From an uncultured Bacteroidia bacterium (GTDB lineage Bacteria > Bacteroidota > Bacteroidia > Bacteroidales > UBA932): a DNA stretch of 64,000 bases. Shown in pieces: positions 36,069-46,400 of the stretch; position 1 is the first letter of the stretch, and every line of letters starts with the position of its first letter. Below the pieces are notes generated by a model, which saw nothing but the letters and a program-made list of their open reading frames with translations, searched no databases and was not told where the DNA came from. The position numbers and the translations under genes are program-made. The stretch is from NCBI GenBank assembly GCA_902785065.1, contig CACZXH010000026.1:1-64000 (forward strand), written 5' to 3'.

Positions 36069-36554
36069 ATGAAGAAACACGTAATCCGTGAGATAAGGCT
36101 GGAGGAGATTCCCCTGCTGAATGACTTCCTGTATGAGGCCATCTTCATTCCGGAAGGGGTGCCGGCGCCGCCCAGGTCCATCATCGAGAACGAGGACCTT
36201 CAGGTGTATGTCCGGGATTTCGGAAAGAAGGCCGATGACCGGTGCCTGGTGGCTGAGGCCGAAGGGAAAGTCGTCGGGGCCGTATGGACGCGGATCATGA
36301 ATGATTATGGCCATATTGCCGATGGAATCCCTTCATTGGCCATTTCCCTCTATAAAGACTATCGCAGCCAAGGCATTGGAACGGAGTTGCTCCGGGAGAT
36401 GCTTCAGCTGTTGCGGCGGGACGGTTATCCGCAGGTTTCCCTGTCGGTCCAGAAAGCGAATTATGCTTTCCGAATGTATCAGAAGGCAGGATTCGAAGTG
36501 CTGAAAGAGACGGAGGAAGAGTATTTGATGGTCTGTACAATCAAGGATCAATAA
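36069..36554 (+). CDS. GNAT-family N-acetyltransferase
   Basis: Acetyl-CoA-dependent acyltransferase with unknown acceptor, 161 residues from the ATG at 36069. The open frame reaches 35982, but MKKHVIREIRLEEIPLLNDFLYEAIF is the natural start of a GNAT fold. The acetyl-CoA pyrophosphate loop is DYRSQGIGTELLREML (~100-115). It is followed by the usual beta-bulge region YPQVSLSVQKANYAFRMYQKAGFEVL. A -7-like box (TATCTTCG, 36057-36064) ends only 4 bases before the ATG, so the message may be nearly leaderless, or the box is chance. The methyltransferase gene follows after 7 bases. Confidence 0.85.
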   Translation: MKKHVIREIRLEEIPLLNDFLYEAIFIPEGVPAPPRSIIENEDLQVYVRDFGKKADDRCLVAEAEGKVVGAVWTRIMNDYGHIADGIPSLAISLYKDYRSQGIGTELLREMLQLLRRDGYPQVSLSVQKANYAFRMYQKAGFEVLKETEEEYLMVCTIKDQ

Positions 36555-36561
36555 AACAACT

Positions 36562-37236
36562 ATGGATAAGAAAAGACTCTTCCTGCAAGCCCTCGGCAAG
36601 TTTCTGCTCGGGGTTGTCGTCATCGGCCTGCTGCTCTTCCTGCCGGCGGGGTCGCTGCAGTATTGGCAAGGCTGGCTGTTGATGGGCATTCTGTTCGTGC
36701 CGATGTTCTGCGCCGGTCTGGTCATGATGGCGAAGAATCCGGAACTGCTTCGCAAGCGGCTGAATGCCAAAGAAGGAGAGAAGGAGCAGCGGACGGTCGT
36801 GAAACTCAGCGGTATCCTGTTTGTCGCCGCGTTCGTCATGGCGGGCCTCAATTGGCGTTTTGACTGGTGCGTGCTGCCGGGCTGGGCCGTTTGGGTATCG
36901 GCAGGACTGTTCCTGGTCTGCTATCTGCTCTACGCAGAGGTTCTGCGGGAGAACACCTATCTGTCCCGGACCATCGAGGTCCAGGAGAATCAGAAGGTCA
37001 TCGACACGGGGCTTTATGGAGTCGTCCGGCATCCGATGTACATGGCCACGACCGTCCTGTTCCTGGCCATGCCGCTGGTGCTGGCTTCTCCCCTCTCATT
37101 CCTCATCATGTTGCTCTACATTCCGCTGATCGCCAAACGGATCAAGAATGAAGAGATGGTCCTGGAAGAAGGGCTGAAGGGTTACAAGGAGTACAAGCGG
37201 AAGGTGAAATACAAAGTGATACCCTTCGTCTGGTAA
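36562..37236 (+). CDS. Integral membrane methyltransferase, isoprenylcysteine/phospholipid methyltransferase-like
   Basis: Membrane methyltransferase of the ICMT/PEMT superfamily using S-adenosylmethionine, 224 residues with about five hydrophobic segments (~12-30, 38-55, 80-98, 105-125, 165-190). The family signature is in the C-terminal half: TGLYGVVRHPMYMATTVLF with the conserved RHP, then RIKNEEMVLEEGLKGYKEYKRKVKYKVIPFVW. Substrate in bacteria is generally unknown (lipids or small molecules). It is co-transcribed with the acetyltransferase. Confidence 0.82.
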   Translation: MDKKRLFLQALGKFLLGVVVIGLLLFLPAGSLQYWQGWLLMGILFVPMFCAGLVMMAKNPELLRKRLNAKEGEKEQRTVVKLSGILFVAAFVMAGLNWRFDWCVLPGWAVWVSAGLFLVCYLLYAEVLRENTYLSRTIEVQENQKVIDTGLYGVVRHPMYMATTVLFLAMPLVLASPLSFLIMLLYIPLIAKRIKNEEMVLEEGLKGYKEYKRKVKYKVIPFVW

Positions 37237-37281
37237 ATACCAGTTCTCGGTCAAGCCTTTGCCAATCAGCGGAAAAAAGAT

Positions 37282-37289
37282 TACCTTTG
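37282..37289 (+). promoter_or_regulatory. -7 box of the DUF4421 gene (TACCTTTG)
   Basis: Exact TAnnTTTG match 21 bases before the ATG at 37310. It excludes the upstream start at 37259. Confidence 0.6.
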
Positions 37290-37309
37290 TGAATACACTG
37301 AAACGAGCC

Positions 37310-38482
37310 ATGCTTAATCTTCGAAAAACACTAACCCTTTTCGTCCTTTTGCCGGTTTGTTGCTTTCCGGCGTATTCCCAGCGGTCGGATTCTTTCTGGA
37401 GGAAGATGGTCAACCTGATTTCCGCTCCGTCCATGGAACTGGACACGAGCGCCGTCTATCAGCCGGCCGCACGCTGGAGCGTAGCAGTGTCGGGCGAATT
37501 GCACCAGGCAGGAACCTCCATGGAAAACATGCTTGACTACGTCTATACGAACGACGAAGATGCCGATGGCGGCTCCGAGCTCTTGGATGCTTCATCCTCG
37601 ATCAGGCTCATGGGCGGCGTGGACAAGGTGATCGGCCTGCAGGTCGGTTACGGCAACCTTTCATTGGGTTGGAACCACATCGTCGGAGGCGACCGGGCGA
37701 GCACCAACACGTCCTTCTCCTTTGACTATCTCGCCCCGGGCTATGCCCTGCAATTGCAGTATTTCGACTTCCGCCGGCCGATCGACTATGAGATGAAGAT
37801 CGGGCTTGGTCACGATTGGGGGTATATGGAAGACTCCGGCAAGACCGAAAAACCGGGACGCATGACCACCTTCATCGCTGACGCGTTCTATGCTTTCAAC
37901 CGGCGCACTTTCGCATATTCCGCCGTCTACAAAGGGAACGTGGTCCAGCGGCGGTCCGCCGGGACCTGGCTGTTCGGTGTCAAATACCTTCAGGGACTGG
38001 TCGAATATGATCCGGACGATTCCCTTTCCGATCTGTGGTTCGGGATGTATCGGCAAGACACCCGACAGGTTTCCTTCGGGGGCGGTTTTTCGTACAACCT
38101 GGTGCCTTTCCACCGACAGCCCGGAGCCGACGGGAAAGGGCTCCGCAACCTGACCATCAACTTGACGGCCATCCCGATGGTCACTCTTTTCAATCAGTTC
38201 TCTTCCACGATGAGGAGGGAATCGGAGGAGGGAAATCCGTTCTTGGCCAAGAATGTCATCAACGGCAAACTGCACGTGAACTATGTGTTCAAGGCCGGCG
38301 CCATTTACTCATGGGACCGTTTTTTCATTGGCGTCTCGGGCAGTTATGACAGCTACCAATACAAAGGGTCCACCCATATTCCTGAATATTTTTCGGACGA
38401 ATCTGCCGATTTCGACAAAATCTACTCCTCCGGCCGTTTCAGCCGGTGGTCCGCCAGCCTCAAGCTTTGCGTGAAGTTTTAG
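37310..38482 (+). CDS. DUF4421 family outer-membrane beta-barrel-like protein
   Basis: Exported protein of 390 residues with a signal peptide (MLNLRKTLTLFVLLPVCCFPAYSQ). The body is built of alternating aromatic beta-strands (WSVAVSGELHQAG, IGLQVGYGNLSLGWNH, YALQLQYFDF, FIGVSGSYDSYQYKG) and ends in Phe (ASLKLCVKF), as expected of an outer-membrane barrel. It matches the DUF4421 pattern known only in Bacteroidota, with no assigned role. It has its own promoter and is convergent with the ACT-domain gene across a hairpin. Confidence 0.75.
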   Translation: MLNLRKTLTLFVLLPVCCFPAYSQRSDSFWRKMVNLISAPSMELDTSAVYQPAARWSVAVSGELHQAGTSMENMLDYVYTNDEDADGGSELLDASSSIRLMGGVDKVIGLQVGYGNLSLGWNHIVGGDRASTNTSFSFDYLAPGYALQLQYFDFRRPIDYEMKIGLGHDWGYMEDSGKTEKPGRMTTFIADAFYAFNRRTFAYSAVYKGNVVQRRSAGTWLFGVKYLQGLVEYDPDDSLSDLWFGMYRQDTRQVSFGGGFSYNLVPFHRQPGADGKGLRNLTINLTAIPMVTLFNQFSSTMRRESEEGNPFLAKNVINGKLHVNYVFKAGAIYSWDRFFIGVSGSYDSYQYKGSTHIPEYFSDESADFDKIYSSGRFSRWSASLKLCVKF

Positions 38483-38524
38483 CGGAGCAGCCTGCAGGAG
38501 CATCTATCCTGGTAGCCCACATAG

Positions 38525-38553
38525 AATACGCCAGCCTTTCGGGCTGGCGTATT
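38525..38553. terminator. Strong hairpin between the convergent DUF4421 and ACT genes
   Basis: AATACGCCAGCC (38525-38536) and GGCTGGCGTATT (38542-38553) form a perfect 12-base stem with a 5-base loop. There is only a weak T-run (GATTTGAT) on the plus side. It probably serves both strands. Confidence 0.65.
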
Positions 38554-38574
38554 GATTTGATATTCCGCGAGATA

Positions 38575-39003
38575 CTACAGCAGGCGGGAGAGGTCCTTCT
38601 CTTCGATGACGCTGAGGCCGTTGGAGGCGATGACCTCCGCGGCCTTTTCGGCATTGTCCGTGCGGAAGATGAGGACGCCCTTTCCATTCAGCAGGAAGGA
38701 GTACAGGTAGGAGATGCTGATCCCTTCGCTGGCGAAGATCGCGATAGCGTCGGCGGCCTGACCGGGACGGTCGTCGAGTTCGACGGCGAATACTTCACAG
38801 AGCGAAACGGCGACGCCGGCTTCCTTGAGGACGTTGCATGCCTTTTCGGGCTCGGAACAGATGATGCGGAAGATGCCGAAGTCGGCGGTGTCGGCAATGG
38901 TGGAGGCGATCAGCTGGATATTCTCCTGCTTGAGCAGCCGGAGCACCCGGACGAGGGCGCCGGACTTGTTCTCGATGAAGACGGATAGTTGATGGACGGT
39001 CAT
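38575..39003 (-). CDS. Tandem ACT-domain protein linked to phenylacetate-CoA ligase
   Basis: A 142-residue protein made of two ACT domains (~1-70 HQLSVFIENKSGALVRVLRLL; ~72-142 VFAVELDDRPGQAADAIAIF), which usually bind amino acids. The same gene order, phenylacetate-CoA ligase then ACT protein, is common in anaerobes and suggests sensing of aromatic amino acids or their acids. Here the ligase gene is broken, so the ACT gene may be a leftover whose transcript still starts at the ligase promoter. It lies 15 bases after the ligase stop. Confidence 0.85.
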   Translation of the reverse strand: MTVHQLSVFIENKSGALVRVLRLLKQENIQLIASTIADTADFGIFRIICSEPEKACNVLKEAGVAVSLCEVFAVELDDRPGQAADAIAIFASEGISISYLYSFLLNGKGVLIFRTDNAEKAAEVIASNGLSVIEEKDLSRLL

Positions 39004-39018
39004 GGTTATGCGGCTGTT

Positions 39019-40286
39019 TTAATATTTCTTTCTGGTGTCGACGACCCGCACGGCCTTGCCTTCGCTCTTGGGCAGGGTGTTCTTGGGGACGAGACGGACC
39101 CGGGGCGTAATGAGGATCTCATCGCGGAGCTGGCGGGTAATCTCCCGGGTAAGCGCCTGGAGCTTGGCATAGTCGTCAATGAAGAGGTCTTTCATCTCCA
39201 CATCGACGGTCATGGCGTCATTGTCGTCCACGGTTTCGAGCGTGATGAGGTAGTCGGAAGCGAGCTCCTGGAACTGCATCAGGATGGTCTCGATCTGGAT
39301 CGGGAAGATGTTGACGCCCTTGAGGATGATCATATCGTCGCTGCGGCCCTTCATGCGGTCGAGGCGGAGGTGATGGCGTCCGCAGGGGCATTCGCCCGGC
39401 AGGATGCGGGTGAGGTCGCGCGTGCGGTAGCGGAGCAGCGGCATGGCCTCGCGCTTGAGTGTCGTGAGCACGAGTTCACCGACCTCGCCGTCCGGGACGG
39501 GCTCAAGGGTATCGGGGTTGACGATCTCGACAATGTAGTAGTCCTCCCAAATGTGCATGCCGTTCTGCTCGGGGCACTCGAAGGCGACGCCGGGGCCGCA
39601 CATCTCCGACATGCCGAAGGAGTTGTAGGCCTTGACGCCGAGCATGTTCCAATCACGAGAGTACGGAGCTTGGTGTCCCTGCGAGGGTCGATCCCCTTCT
39701 CGCACATCACTTCATACAGGCGGGCGGCATAGGAAGGGATGGCGTGTACGACGGTGGTGCCGAAGTCCGTGAAGAACTTGAGCTGGCGCAGGGTGTTGCC
39801 GGCGGCGGCGGGGACGGTCAGCATGCCGACCTTCTCGGCACCGTACTGGAAGCCGAGGCCGCCGGTGAACATCCCGTAGCCGGAAGTGTTCTGGAACACG
39901 TCCTCCGGACGGCAGCCCACCATCCACAGGCAGCGGGCGACGGCATTGGCCCATTCTTCCAGGTCCTTCTGCGTATGCAGGATAACCGTTGGATTCCCGG
40001 TAGTGCCGCTGGAAGAATGCAGACGCACGCACTGGTCCAGCGGGACCGCAGCCATACCGAAAGGATAGGTCTCGCGCAGGTCCTGTTTGGTGGTGAAGGG
40101 AATCTTTTTGAGGTCATCGAGCGTTTGGATATCCGAAGGGGTCAGTCCGGCCTGACGGAAACGCTCCTTGTAGAAAGGCGAATCCATGCAGTGCTTGACC
40201 GTGGCTTTCAGCCGCTCGAGCTGATAGGCCTCGATCTCCGAGCGGGTGAATGACTCCTCGGGATTGAAGAACTTCTGGTAAGACAT
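39019..40286 (-). pseudogene. paaK: Phenylacetate--CoA ligase, broken by an internal deletion
   Basis: AMP-forming ligase that activates phenylacetate or related aryl acids with CoA. The first 213 codons from the ATG at 40286 are intact, including the AMP site LHSSSGTTGNPTV. After RTLVIG (about 39648) the frame shifts. The rest of the enzyme (MLGVKAYNSFGMSEMCGPG, then RYRTRDLT, GRSDDMIILKGVNIFP and the C-terminal domain to RKKY) continues in another frame down to 39019. Family members have about 14 residues between those motifs; here only two bases remain, implying a loss of about 40 bases, not a multiple of three. All else is well conserved, so the lesion is recent or an assembly error. The domain total, ~421 of ~435, fits this. 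Confidence 0.85.
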
Positions 40287-40384
40287 AGAGATGGTGTTAA
40301 GTTGTTTATACCTGTTTTCAGTGTTTCAAGGATACAAAGGTCGGAAAAACATTGAGTATCGGCAAGAGCAAACAACATTTAGTT

Positions 40385-43318
40385 TCAATCCTTGCTTTTC
40401 CGGTGCATTTCGGAAGGCGTGGCGTTGAATTCCTTGGTGAAACAGCGGGTGAAGTACTTCGGATCGTTGAAGCCGACCTCGTAGGCGATTTCGGAGATAT
40501 TCATCTCCGTGTTCGTCCCATTGCAGATCATCTCCTTCGCGACGTTCAGCCGGTAGGTCCGGATGAACTGCGCGATGGACAGGCCGAACCCTTGCTGGAT
40601 CTTCTCGTTCAGGAGGCTGCGGCTCATGCCCAGGGCGTCGGCGAGTTTGTACACATCCAGTTCAGGGTCCTTGTACAACTTCTGGATCGCTTCCAGAAGT
40701 TGTGCGGAGAAGTCGGTATCGCGGCTGGAGGAGATGCTGGACTGAAGGGTATGGTTGCTCGCGATCATCTCGTTCTGCTTCTGCAGCAGCGCATTCTGCT
40801 CAGCCAGAGCCTCCGCCTTGCGCTCCAGCTCTTCCTTCTGCTCCTTCAGTTCCTTCGTCTGTCGGTCCACTTCCTGCTGGAGGAGGTCCTTTTTCCGATT
40901 GATGGAGCGCGTGTACCAGCGCACGAACCAGTAAATGACGCCAGCCAGGAACAGGAAAGCCATCAGGCGGAACCACCAACGGTTGTACACGACCGGCCTG
41001 ACATCCAGGGCCTTCTCGTCCTGCGACAGGGCGCTGCCGTTCTTGTCTACGGCCCGGACCTGGACCTTGTACTTCCCGCCGGGGATGTGGCCGAACTTCA
41101 CGTGCTTGTCCTTCCCGAAGACCGGAGACCATTTCTTGTCCATCGGCAGGATCCGGGTCTCATAGGAAATGTCCGACCGGTTTCCATAGGAGAGGTCGGC
41201 GAACTTCAGCGTGAAGTCGTTGTCTTTCTCGTCCTTAAGGATGAGGTCGGAGAACGCGAGATTGTGGAACGCGTCCTTCGAGTAGTAACCCGAGATCATG
41301 ACCTTCGGCAGATTGTCCGATTCGTTCGAGACATAACTGGACCGCAGGATACTGAAACCGCCTTCCTTCTGGCCGATATAGAGGGTCCCATCGCGGCCTT
41401 TGGCGACACTGTTCTCGCAGAAGGACATGGACTTGAGCCCATCATTCCGGCCGTAACTGGTGAGTTCGCCCGTCTGCGTGTCCAGGCGGGAAAGGCCGTT
41501 CTCGGTCGTGACCCACAGGTACATGCCGTCCAGCAGGAGGCCGTTAATCTGGTTGTCCGCCAAGCCGTCCTCCTCGGAATAGACGGTGATGTCCGGTTTC
41601 TCGGCCTGGCAATGGTCCAGCCGATAGATGCCGCTTCCATACGTACCAGCCCAGATGGTATCCCCGTCCGGCACAAGCGACATACTCATGGGGAAGCCTT
41701 CTATCGTCCTGAATTCCAGGGTTTTCAGGTCGATGATGCGCATCCCTTCCATGCTGCTCACCCACAGTTTGTCGTCCACCCGGCAGGCGCCCAGGCAACC
41801 GGGGATCCTGGGGGTGAACTCCGAGAAAGCGGAGCGTCGGAGGTCATAATAACACAGCGCATTTCGAGCCACCAGCCAGATGTAGTCATTGACCGGATCG
41901 TACACCATACCGAGGATGACGTTGATGTTGCGGGCGATTTCCGATTTGGACCCCTCGGGGACGCGGACGACATCCGGGCTGGACAGATCGATATAATTCA
42001 GGTGTCCGTCCACAGTGCCCATCCAGAGTCTTCCCTGGCCGTCCTCACAGAAAGCCGTAATGGAATTGTCCGCGAGCGCGGAGTTCTCCGCGTTGTAGTT
42101 CCGGAACTTCAGGTCGCCCACTTGCCGGCAAACGCCGAATCCCGTCGCAGCCAGCCACAGAGCGTCGTGGCTATCTATGAAAAGCGCGCGTACAGGCGTC
42201 GTCGGGATCGGGGTGGAGGTAGTCTCGATCCGGGAGATGTTCGTGAGCTTCAGGCTCTTTTTCTGCAGGATGACGAGCCCTTCCGCTTCCAGGCCCACCC
42301 AGATTTGCCTGCCGCGGGTGGCAATGCTCCGCACGATCTCACCCGGAAGGATCTGGTTCCCGTAGTCGTTGGCCCGGGAACCGTAGTTGTCGAATGAATG
42401 CCGGGCGGGATTGTAGATGCTCACGCCACCCAGGGTGCCGATGACGATTTCGTTGTCCTTCGTCAGGCACAGGCCGGTGATTTCGTCATTGGGGAGGGAA
42501 TGCGGGTCGGCATCGGAATGCTGGTAGCAGGTTTTCTGACCGGAGTTGAGATCCACCCGGTAAAGCCCGTTCCGGGTCCCGATCCATACTTCATTGCCTG
42601 CGCGCTGGAAAGCGGTGGCGCGATTGTCCTCGCCGATGAACAGGTCGGGAAGGATTTCAGACTTGGTGAGTCCTTTACCCTCGATAGGCCTTACCTTATA
42701 AAAACGTCCGCCCAGGGTGATCCACACGGAGCCATCCTGCTCCACATCGCCGGCCTTGGGCATCAGATTGTCGTTGGCAACGCCGCACTGCAGGGAATCC
42801 ACCAGAATGCGGCTGCCGTTGTCCGCGAAACCGATGCGGAAAAGATAGTCACCGGAGGTGAACCAGATGCAGCCTTTGTAATCACTCCGCATCGCTTGCG
42901 GTGAATGCGCGCGACGCCAGGCCCTGGACATCCCGGGCAGGTCGCCCAGCGGGGTGAGGGTTTTCAAGTCCAACGCCTCGAGGGTCGCGCCGGGAACCCA
43001 GAGCCGGCCGTAGTTGTCCTCGCGGCATTGGCGGACAATGTCACCGATGGTAGGGGCGCCGGTCTTGCTCGAGAAGGGGATGACGGAGTCGCCGTCGTAG
43101 CGGACGAGTCCTCCGCCGAAGGTGCCGATCCACGCATATCCCTGGTCATCGAAGTAGATACCATTGATATCCTGGTCGGGCAGACCGTTTTCACGGGTGA
43201 GGCGGTTCAGAACCATGTAATCCTCGGCCTCCGTCTGGGCGCCGAGACCGCAAGGCAGGAACAGCGCTATACACGCTGCGAGAATAAAATCCACCCACCT
43301 TGAAATTTTATCCACCAT
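40385..43318 (-). CDS. Transmembrane propeller-sensor AraC-type regulator without kinase domains
   Basis: Likely regulator of the divergent susCD operon. It is 977 residues from the ATG at 43318; an earlier Met at 43351 lies inside the promoter box. An N-terminal signal/anchor (~1-27) is followed by Reg_prop propeller repeats (~40-620, such as DQGYAWIGTFGGGLVRYDG and DGTLYIGQKEGGFS). A Y_Y_Y domain follows (~680-765, GGKYKVQVRAVDKNG), then a membrane helix (781-805), a cytoplasmic coiled coil (~810-850) and a C-terminal AraC DNA-binding domain (~885-975, ISEIAYEVGFNDPKYFTRCFTKEF). This is the layout of a hybrid two-component sensor but with HisKA, HATPase and receiver domains missing. Signal transfer must therefore be direct across the membrane. 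Confidence 0.9.
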   Translation of the reverse strand: MVDKISRWVDFILAACIALFLPCGLGAQTEAEDYMVLNRLTRENGLPDQDINGIYFDDQGYAWIGTFGGGLVRYDGDSVIPFSSKTGAPTIGDIVRQCREDNYGRLWVPGATLEALDLKTLTPLGDLPGMSRAWRRAHSPQAMRSDYKGCIWFTSGDYLFRIGFADNGSRILVDSLQCGVANDNLMPKAGDVEQDGSVWITLGGRFYKVRPIEGKGLTKSEILPDLFIGEDNRATAFQRAGNEVWIGTRNGLYRVDLNSGQKTCYQHSDADPHSLPNDEITGLCLTKDNEIVIGTLGGVSIYNPARHSFDNYGSRANDYGNQILPGEIVRSIATRGRQIWVGLEAEGLVILQKKSLKLTNISRIETTSTPIPTTPVRALFIDSHDALWLAATGFGVCRQVGDLKFRNYNAENSALADNSITAFCEDGQGRLWMGTVDGHLNYIDLSSPDVVRVPEGSKSEIARNINVILGMVYDPVNDYIWLVARNALCYYDLRRSAFSEFTPRIPGCLGACRVDDKLWVSSMEGMRIIDLKTLEFRTIEGFPMSMSLVPDGDTIWAGTYGSGIYRLDHCQAEKPDITVYSEEDGLADNQINGLLLDGMYLWVTTENGLSRLDTQTGELTSYGRNDGLKSMSFCENSVAKGRDGTLYIGQKEGGFSILRSSYVSNESDNLPKVMISGYYSKDAFHNLAFSDLILKDEKDNDFTLKFADLSYGNRSDISYETRILPMDKKWSPVFGKDKHVKFGHIPGGKYKVQVRAVDKNGSALSQDEKALDVRPVVYNRWWFRLMAFLFLAGVIYWFVRWYTRSINRKKDLLQQEVDRQTKELKEQKEELERKAEALAEQNALLQKQNEMIASNHTLQSSISSSRDTDFSAQLLEAIQKLYKDPELDVYKLADALGMSRSLLNEKIQQGFGLSIAQFIRTYRLNVAKEMICNGTNTEMNISEIAYEVGFNDPKYFTRCFTKEFNATPSEMHRKSKD

Positions 43319-43348
43319 TTTGTATATTTTTTCCACTATGACTACGGG

Positions 43349-43356
43349 CAAAGATA
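43349..43356 (-). promoter_or_regulatory. -7 box of the regulator gene (TATCTTTG)
   Basis: Exact TAnnTTTG match on the reverse strand, 30 bases before the ATG at 43318. Confidence 0.65.
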
Positions 43357-43358
43357 TG

Positions 43359-43366
43359 TATTTTTG
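43359..43366 (+). promoter_or_regulatory. -7 box of the second susC-like gene (TATTTTTG)
   Basis: Exact TAnnTTTG match 40 bases before the ATG at 43407. It is only 2 bases from the regulator's box on the other strand, so RNA polymerase cannot occupy both promoters at once. Confidence 0.6.
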
Positions 43367-43406
43367 TCAAAACGACCAAAACAAACAACCAACTAAATAC
43401 TGATTT

Positions 43407-46400
43407 ATGAAATTAACCAACGCTTTCCGCTGCCTTTTCCTTTCAGGAATGGTGATGTTTTTCGGGGTGGAAACTTTTGCCCAGAATGTCACCGTGAAAG
43501 GAAAAGTGTCAGACTCGAATGGTGAACCGATCATCGGTGTCACTGTCATGCTCAACGGCAACAACACTGTTGGAAGCCTTACGGACGCGAACGGTAACTA
43601 CTCCATCACCGTTCCGGCCAACTCCACGCTTTCGTTCTCCTGCGTAGGTTTCGCGACCCAGGAAGAGCAACTGAACGGCCGCAACGTGATCAACGTTGTG
43701 CTCCAGGAAGACACCGAGTTCCTCGATGAGACGGTCGTCATCGGTTACGGCACCCAGAAGAAGAGACTCCTCACGGGCGCGACCATTAACATCACCGGCG
43801 ATGAGATTCAGCGCCAGAACACCACAAACGCGATCGGCGCCCTCTACAGCTCCGTCCCGGGCGTGAACATCACCCAGAACAGCGGTCTGCCGGGTTCCAG
43901 CTACACCATCACCGTGCGTGGCCTGGGTACGACCGGTTCCGCCAGCCCGCTCATCGTCATCGACGGTGTTGCCGGCGGCAAGCTGGACGAACTCAACCCC
44001 GCCGACATCGAGTCTATCGACATCCTCAAGGACGCTGCGTCCGCGGCCATCTATGGTGCTCGTGCGGCGAACGGCGTCGTCCTCGTCACCACCCGCCAGG
44101 GCAAGATCGGCGAGAAGAAGGCGACCGTCACCTTTGACGCGTACACGGGATTCCAGCAGCCGAACACCAACGGCGTCCACCCCGTCAGTGCGACGGAATA
44201 CCTGGACCTGATCGACCGTGCATTCATCTTGAAGGGTACGCTCCAGGAGGGCCAGCACTATTACGACATCGCCACGCTGATGCCCGTGCAGAAGCAGTGG
44301 ATGGACCAGGGCAAGTGGAACGGCACGGACTGGTTCGAGGCCTCCATCAACAAGAACGCCCCGACCAAAAACTTGGCGGTGGGCGTGAACGGCGGCAGCG
44401 ACGCGGTCCGCTACTCGTTCAGTTTCTCCAAGTCCTATTCGGAAGGCACCCTGGGCATGACCAAGCCCAACTACTATGACCGGACCACCGTCCGGGCCAA
44501 TACGGATTTCTCCATTCTGAAAAAGAACAACCGTGACGTCATCAAATTGGGCGAGAATGTGATCGTTTCCATCACGGACTCCCGCGGGTCGGCCTCCAAC
44601 TCCATCATGGGCAACGACGTCAAGAATACGCTCATCAAGACTCCGCTCCTCCCGGCCTACGATCTGGACGGAACGCTTTATACTTATGAGAAGCAACTGC
44701 GTGACGACTGGCTCGTCAAGGACGAAGAAGCCAACATCCTGCAGTCGGCGGACCTGAAAGAAAGCGAAGGAAAGGGCGTACGCGTGCAAGGCAACGTCTA
44801 CCTGGAGGTGAGCCCCATCAAGGAACTCAAGCTCCGCACCGCCTTCGGCTTCCGCGCCAACACCAACTACTCCCGTTCCTATACGCCGCCCTATCAGCTC
44901 ACGGCAACGGACGCCAAGGACTATGACAGCGTGTCCCAGAGTTCAAGCGTCTCGAGCAACTGGACCTGGGAAGCCACCGCCAACTACAGGAAGACCTTCG
45001 CCAAGGCCCACACCTTTGACGTGCTCGCCGGTACATCCATCGAGGCGACGGGCTGGGGCATGAATGTCAACGGCACCCGTTCCACCACCAAGTTCGGAAC
45101 GTGGGAGTCCGCGAACCTCTCGTCGGTCGAGGGTGCGCTGACCGCCGATGAAAACGCAAGCATGGGCGGCGGCAACACCGTTCCCTACAACAATCTCCTC
45201 TCCTTCTTCGGCCGTATGAACTACAATTACAAGGACAAGTATCTGTTCACGGCCATCGTCCGTGCGGACGGTTCATGCAACTTCGCCAAGGGCAACCGCT
45301 GGGGCGTGTTCCCGTCGGTCTCCGCCGGTTGGGTCGTCACCTCCGAGCCTTGGATGGAGAGCACCCGGGACTGGCTCAACTTCTTCAAGATCCGCGGAAG
45401 CTGGGGACAAAACGGTAACTGCAGCATCGACAATTTCCAATACGCCGCGACCATCTCGCTGGGAGGTTCCTATGACTTCACCTACGAACAGCAGAACCCC
45501 ACGGTCGCCGCATATCCGGACAGAATCCCCAACACCAAACTCTCCTGGGAGACTTCCGAGCAGATCGCCATCGGCTTCGACTCCCGTTTCTTCGGCAGCC
45601 GCCTCGGCGTCATCTTCGACTGGTACCGCAAGGACACCAAGGACTGGCTCGTGAAACCGCCGCAGATGGGCATCCTGGGCGCCAACGCCTCCAACATCAA
45701 CGGTGGCGCCGTCCGCAACTCCGGCGTCGAGCTCAGTTTCACCTGGAACGACCACATCGGCGACTTCCGCTACAGCCTGGGCCTCAACGGTTCCTACAAC
45801 AAGAACAACGTCCTTTACATCAACAACGCCGAAGGTTACATCAAGGGTGAGCCGAAGATCCTCTCCGAGAACGTGCGTAACCTCGAAGGCTTCCGCGCCG
45901 AGCCCGGCAAGCCCATCGGCTACTTCCTGGGCATCGCCAGCGAGGGCATCTTCCAGAACCAGGCCCAAATCGACGAATACAAAGCCAAGAACTACGCCTT
46001 CATGAACGGTTATGAACTGGCCCAGCCGGGCGACGTAATCTGGATCGACCAGAACGGCGACGGCAAGTATGACCAGGACGACTGCGTCGAAATCGGCAAC
46101 CCCCATCCGGATGTCAACCTGGGCTTCAGTGTCAGCCTACAGTGGAAGGGCATCGACTTCAGCGTCAACGGCAGCGGCGCCTTCGGGCAGCAGATCATGC
46201 AGAGTTACCGTCAGTTCGCCCTGCAGGACTTGGAAGGCTTCACTAACAACCTGGTCGCCCGCTACTGGACCGGAGAGGGATCCACCAACTCCTTCCCGCG
46301 CTACGATTCCGGTACGCACAACAACTTCAAGTGCAACGGTTACAACAGTGACATCTGGGTCCAGAACGCGGATTATCTCAAGATTCGCAACATCACCCTC

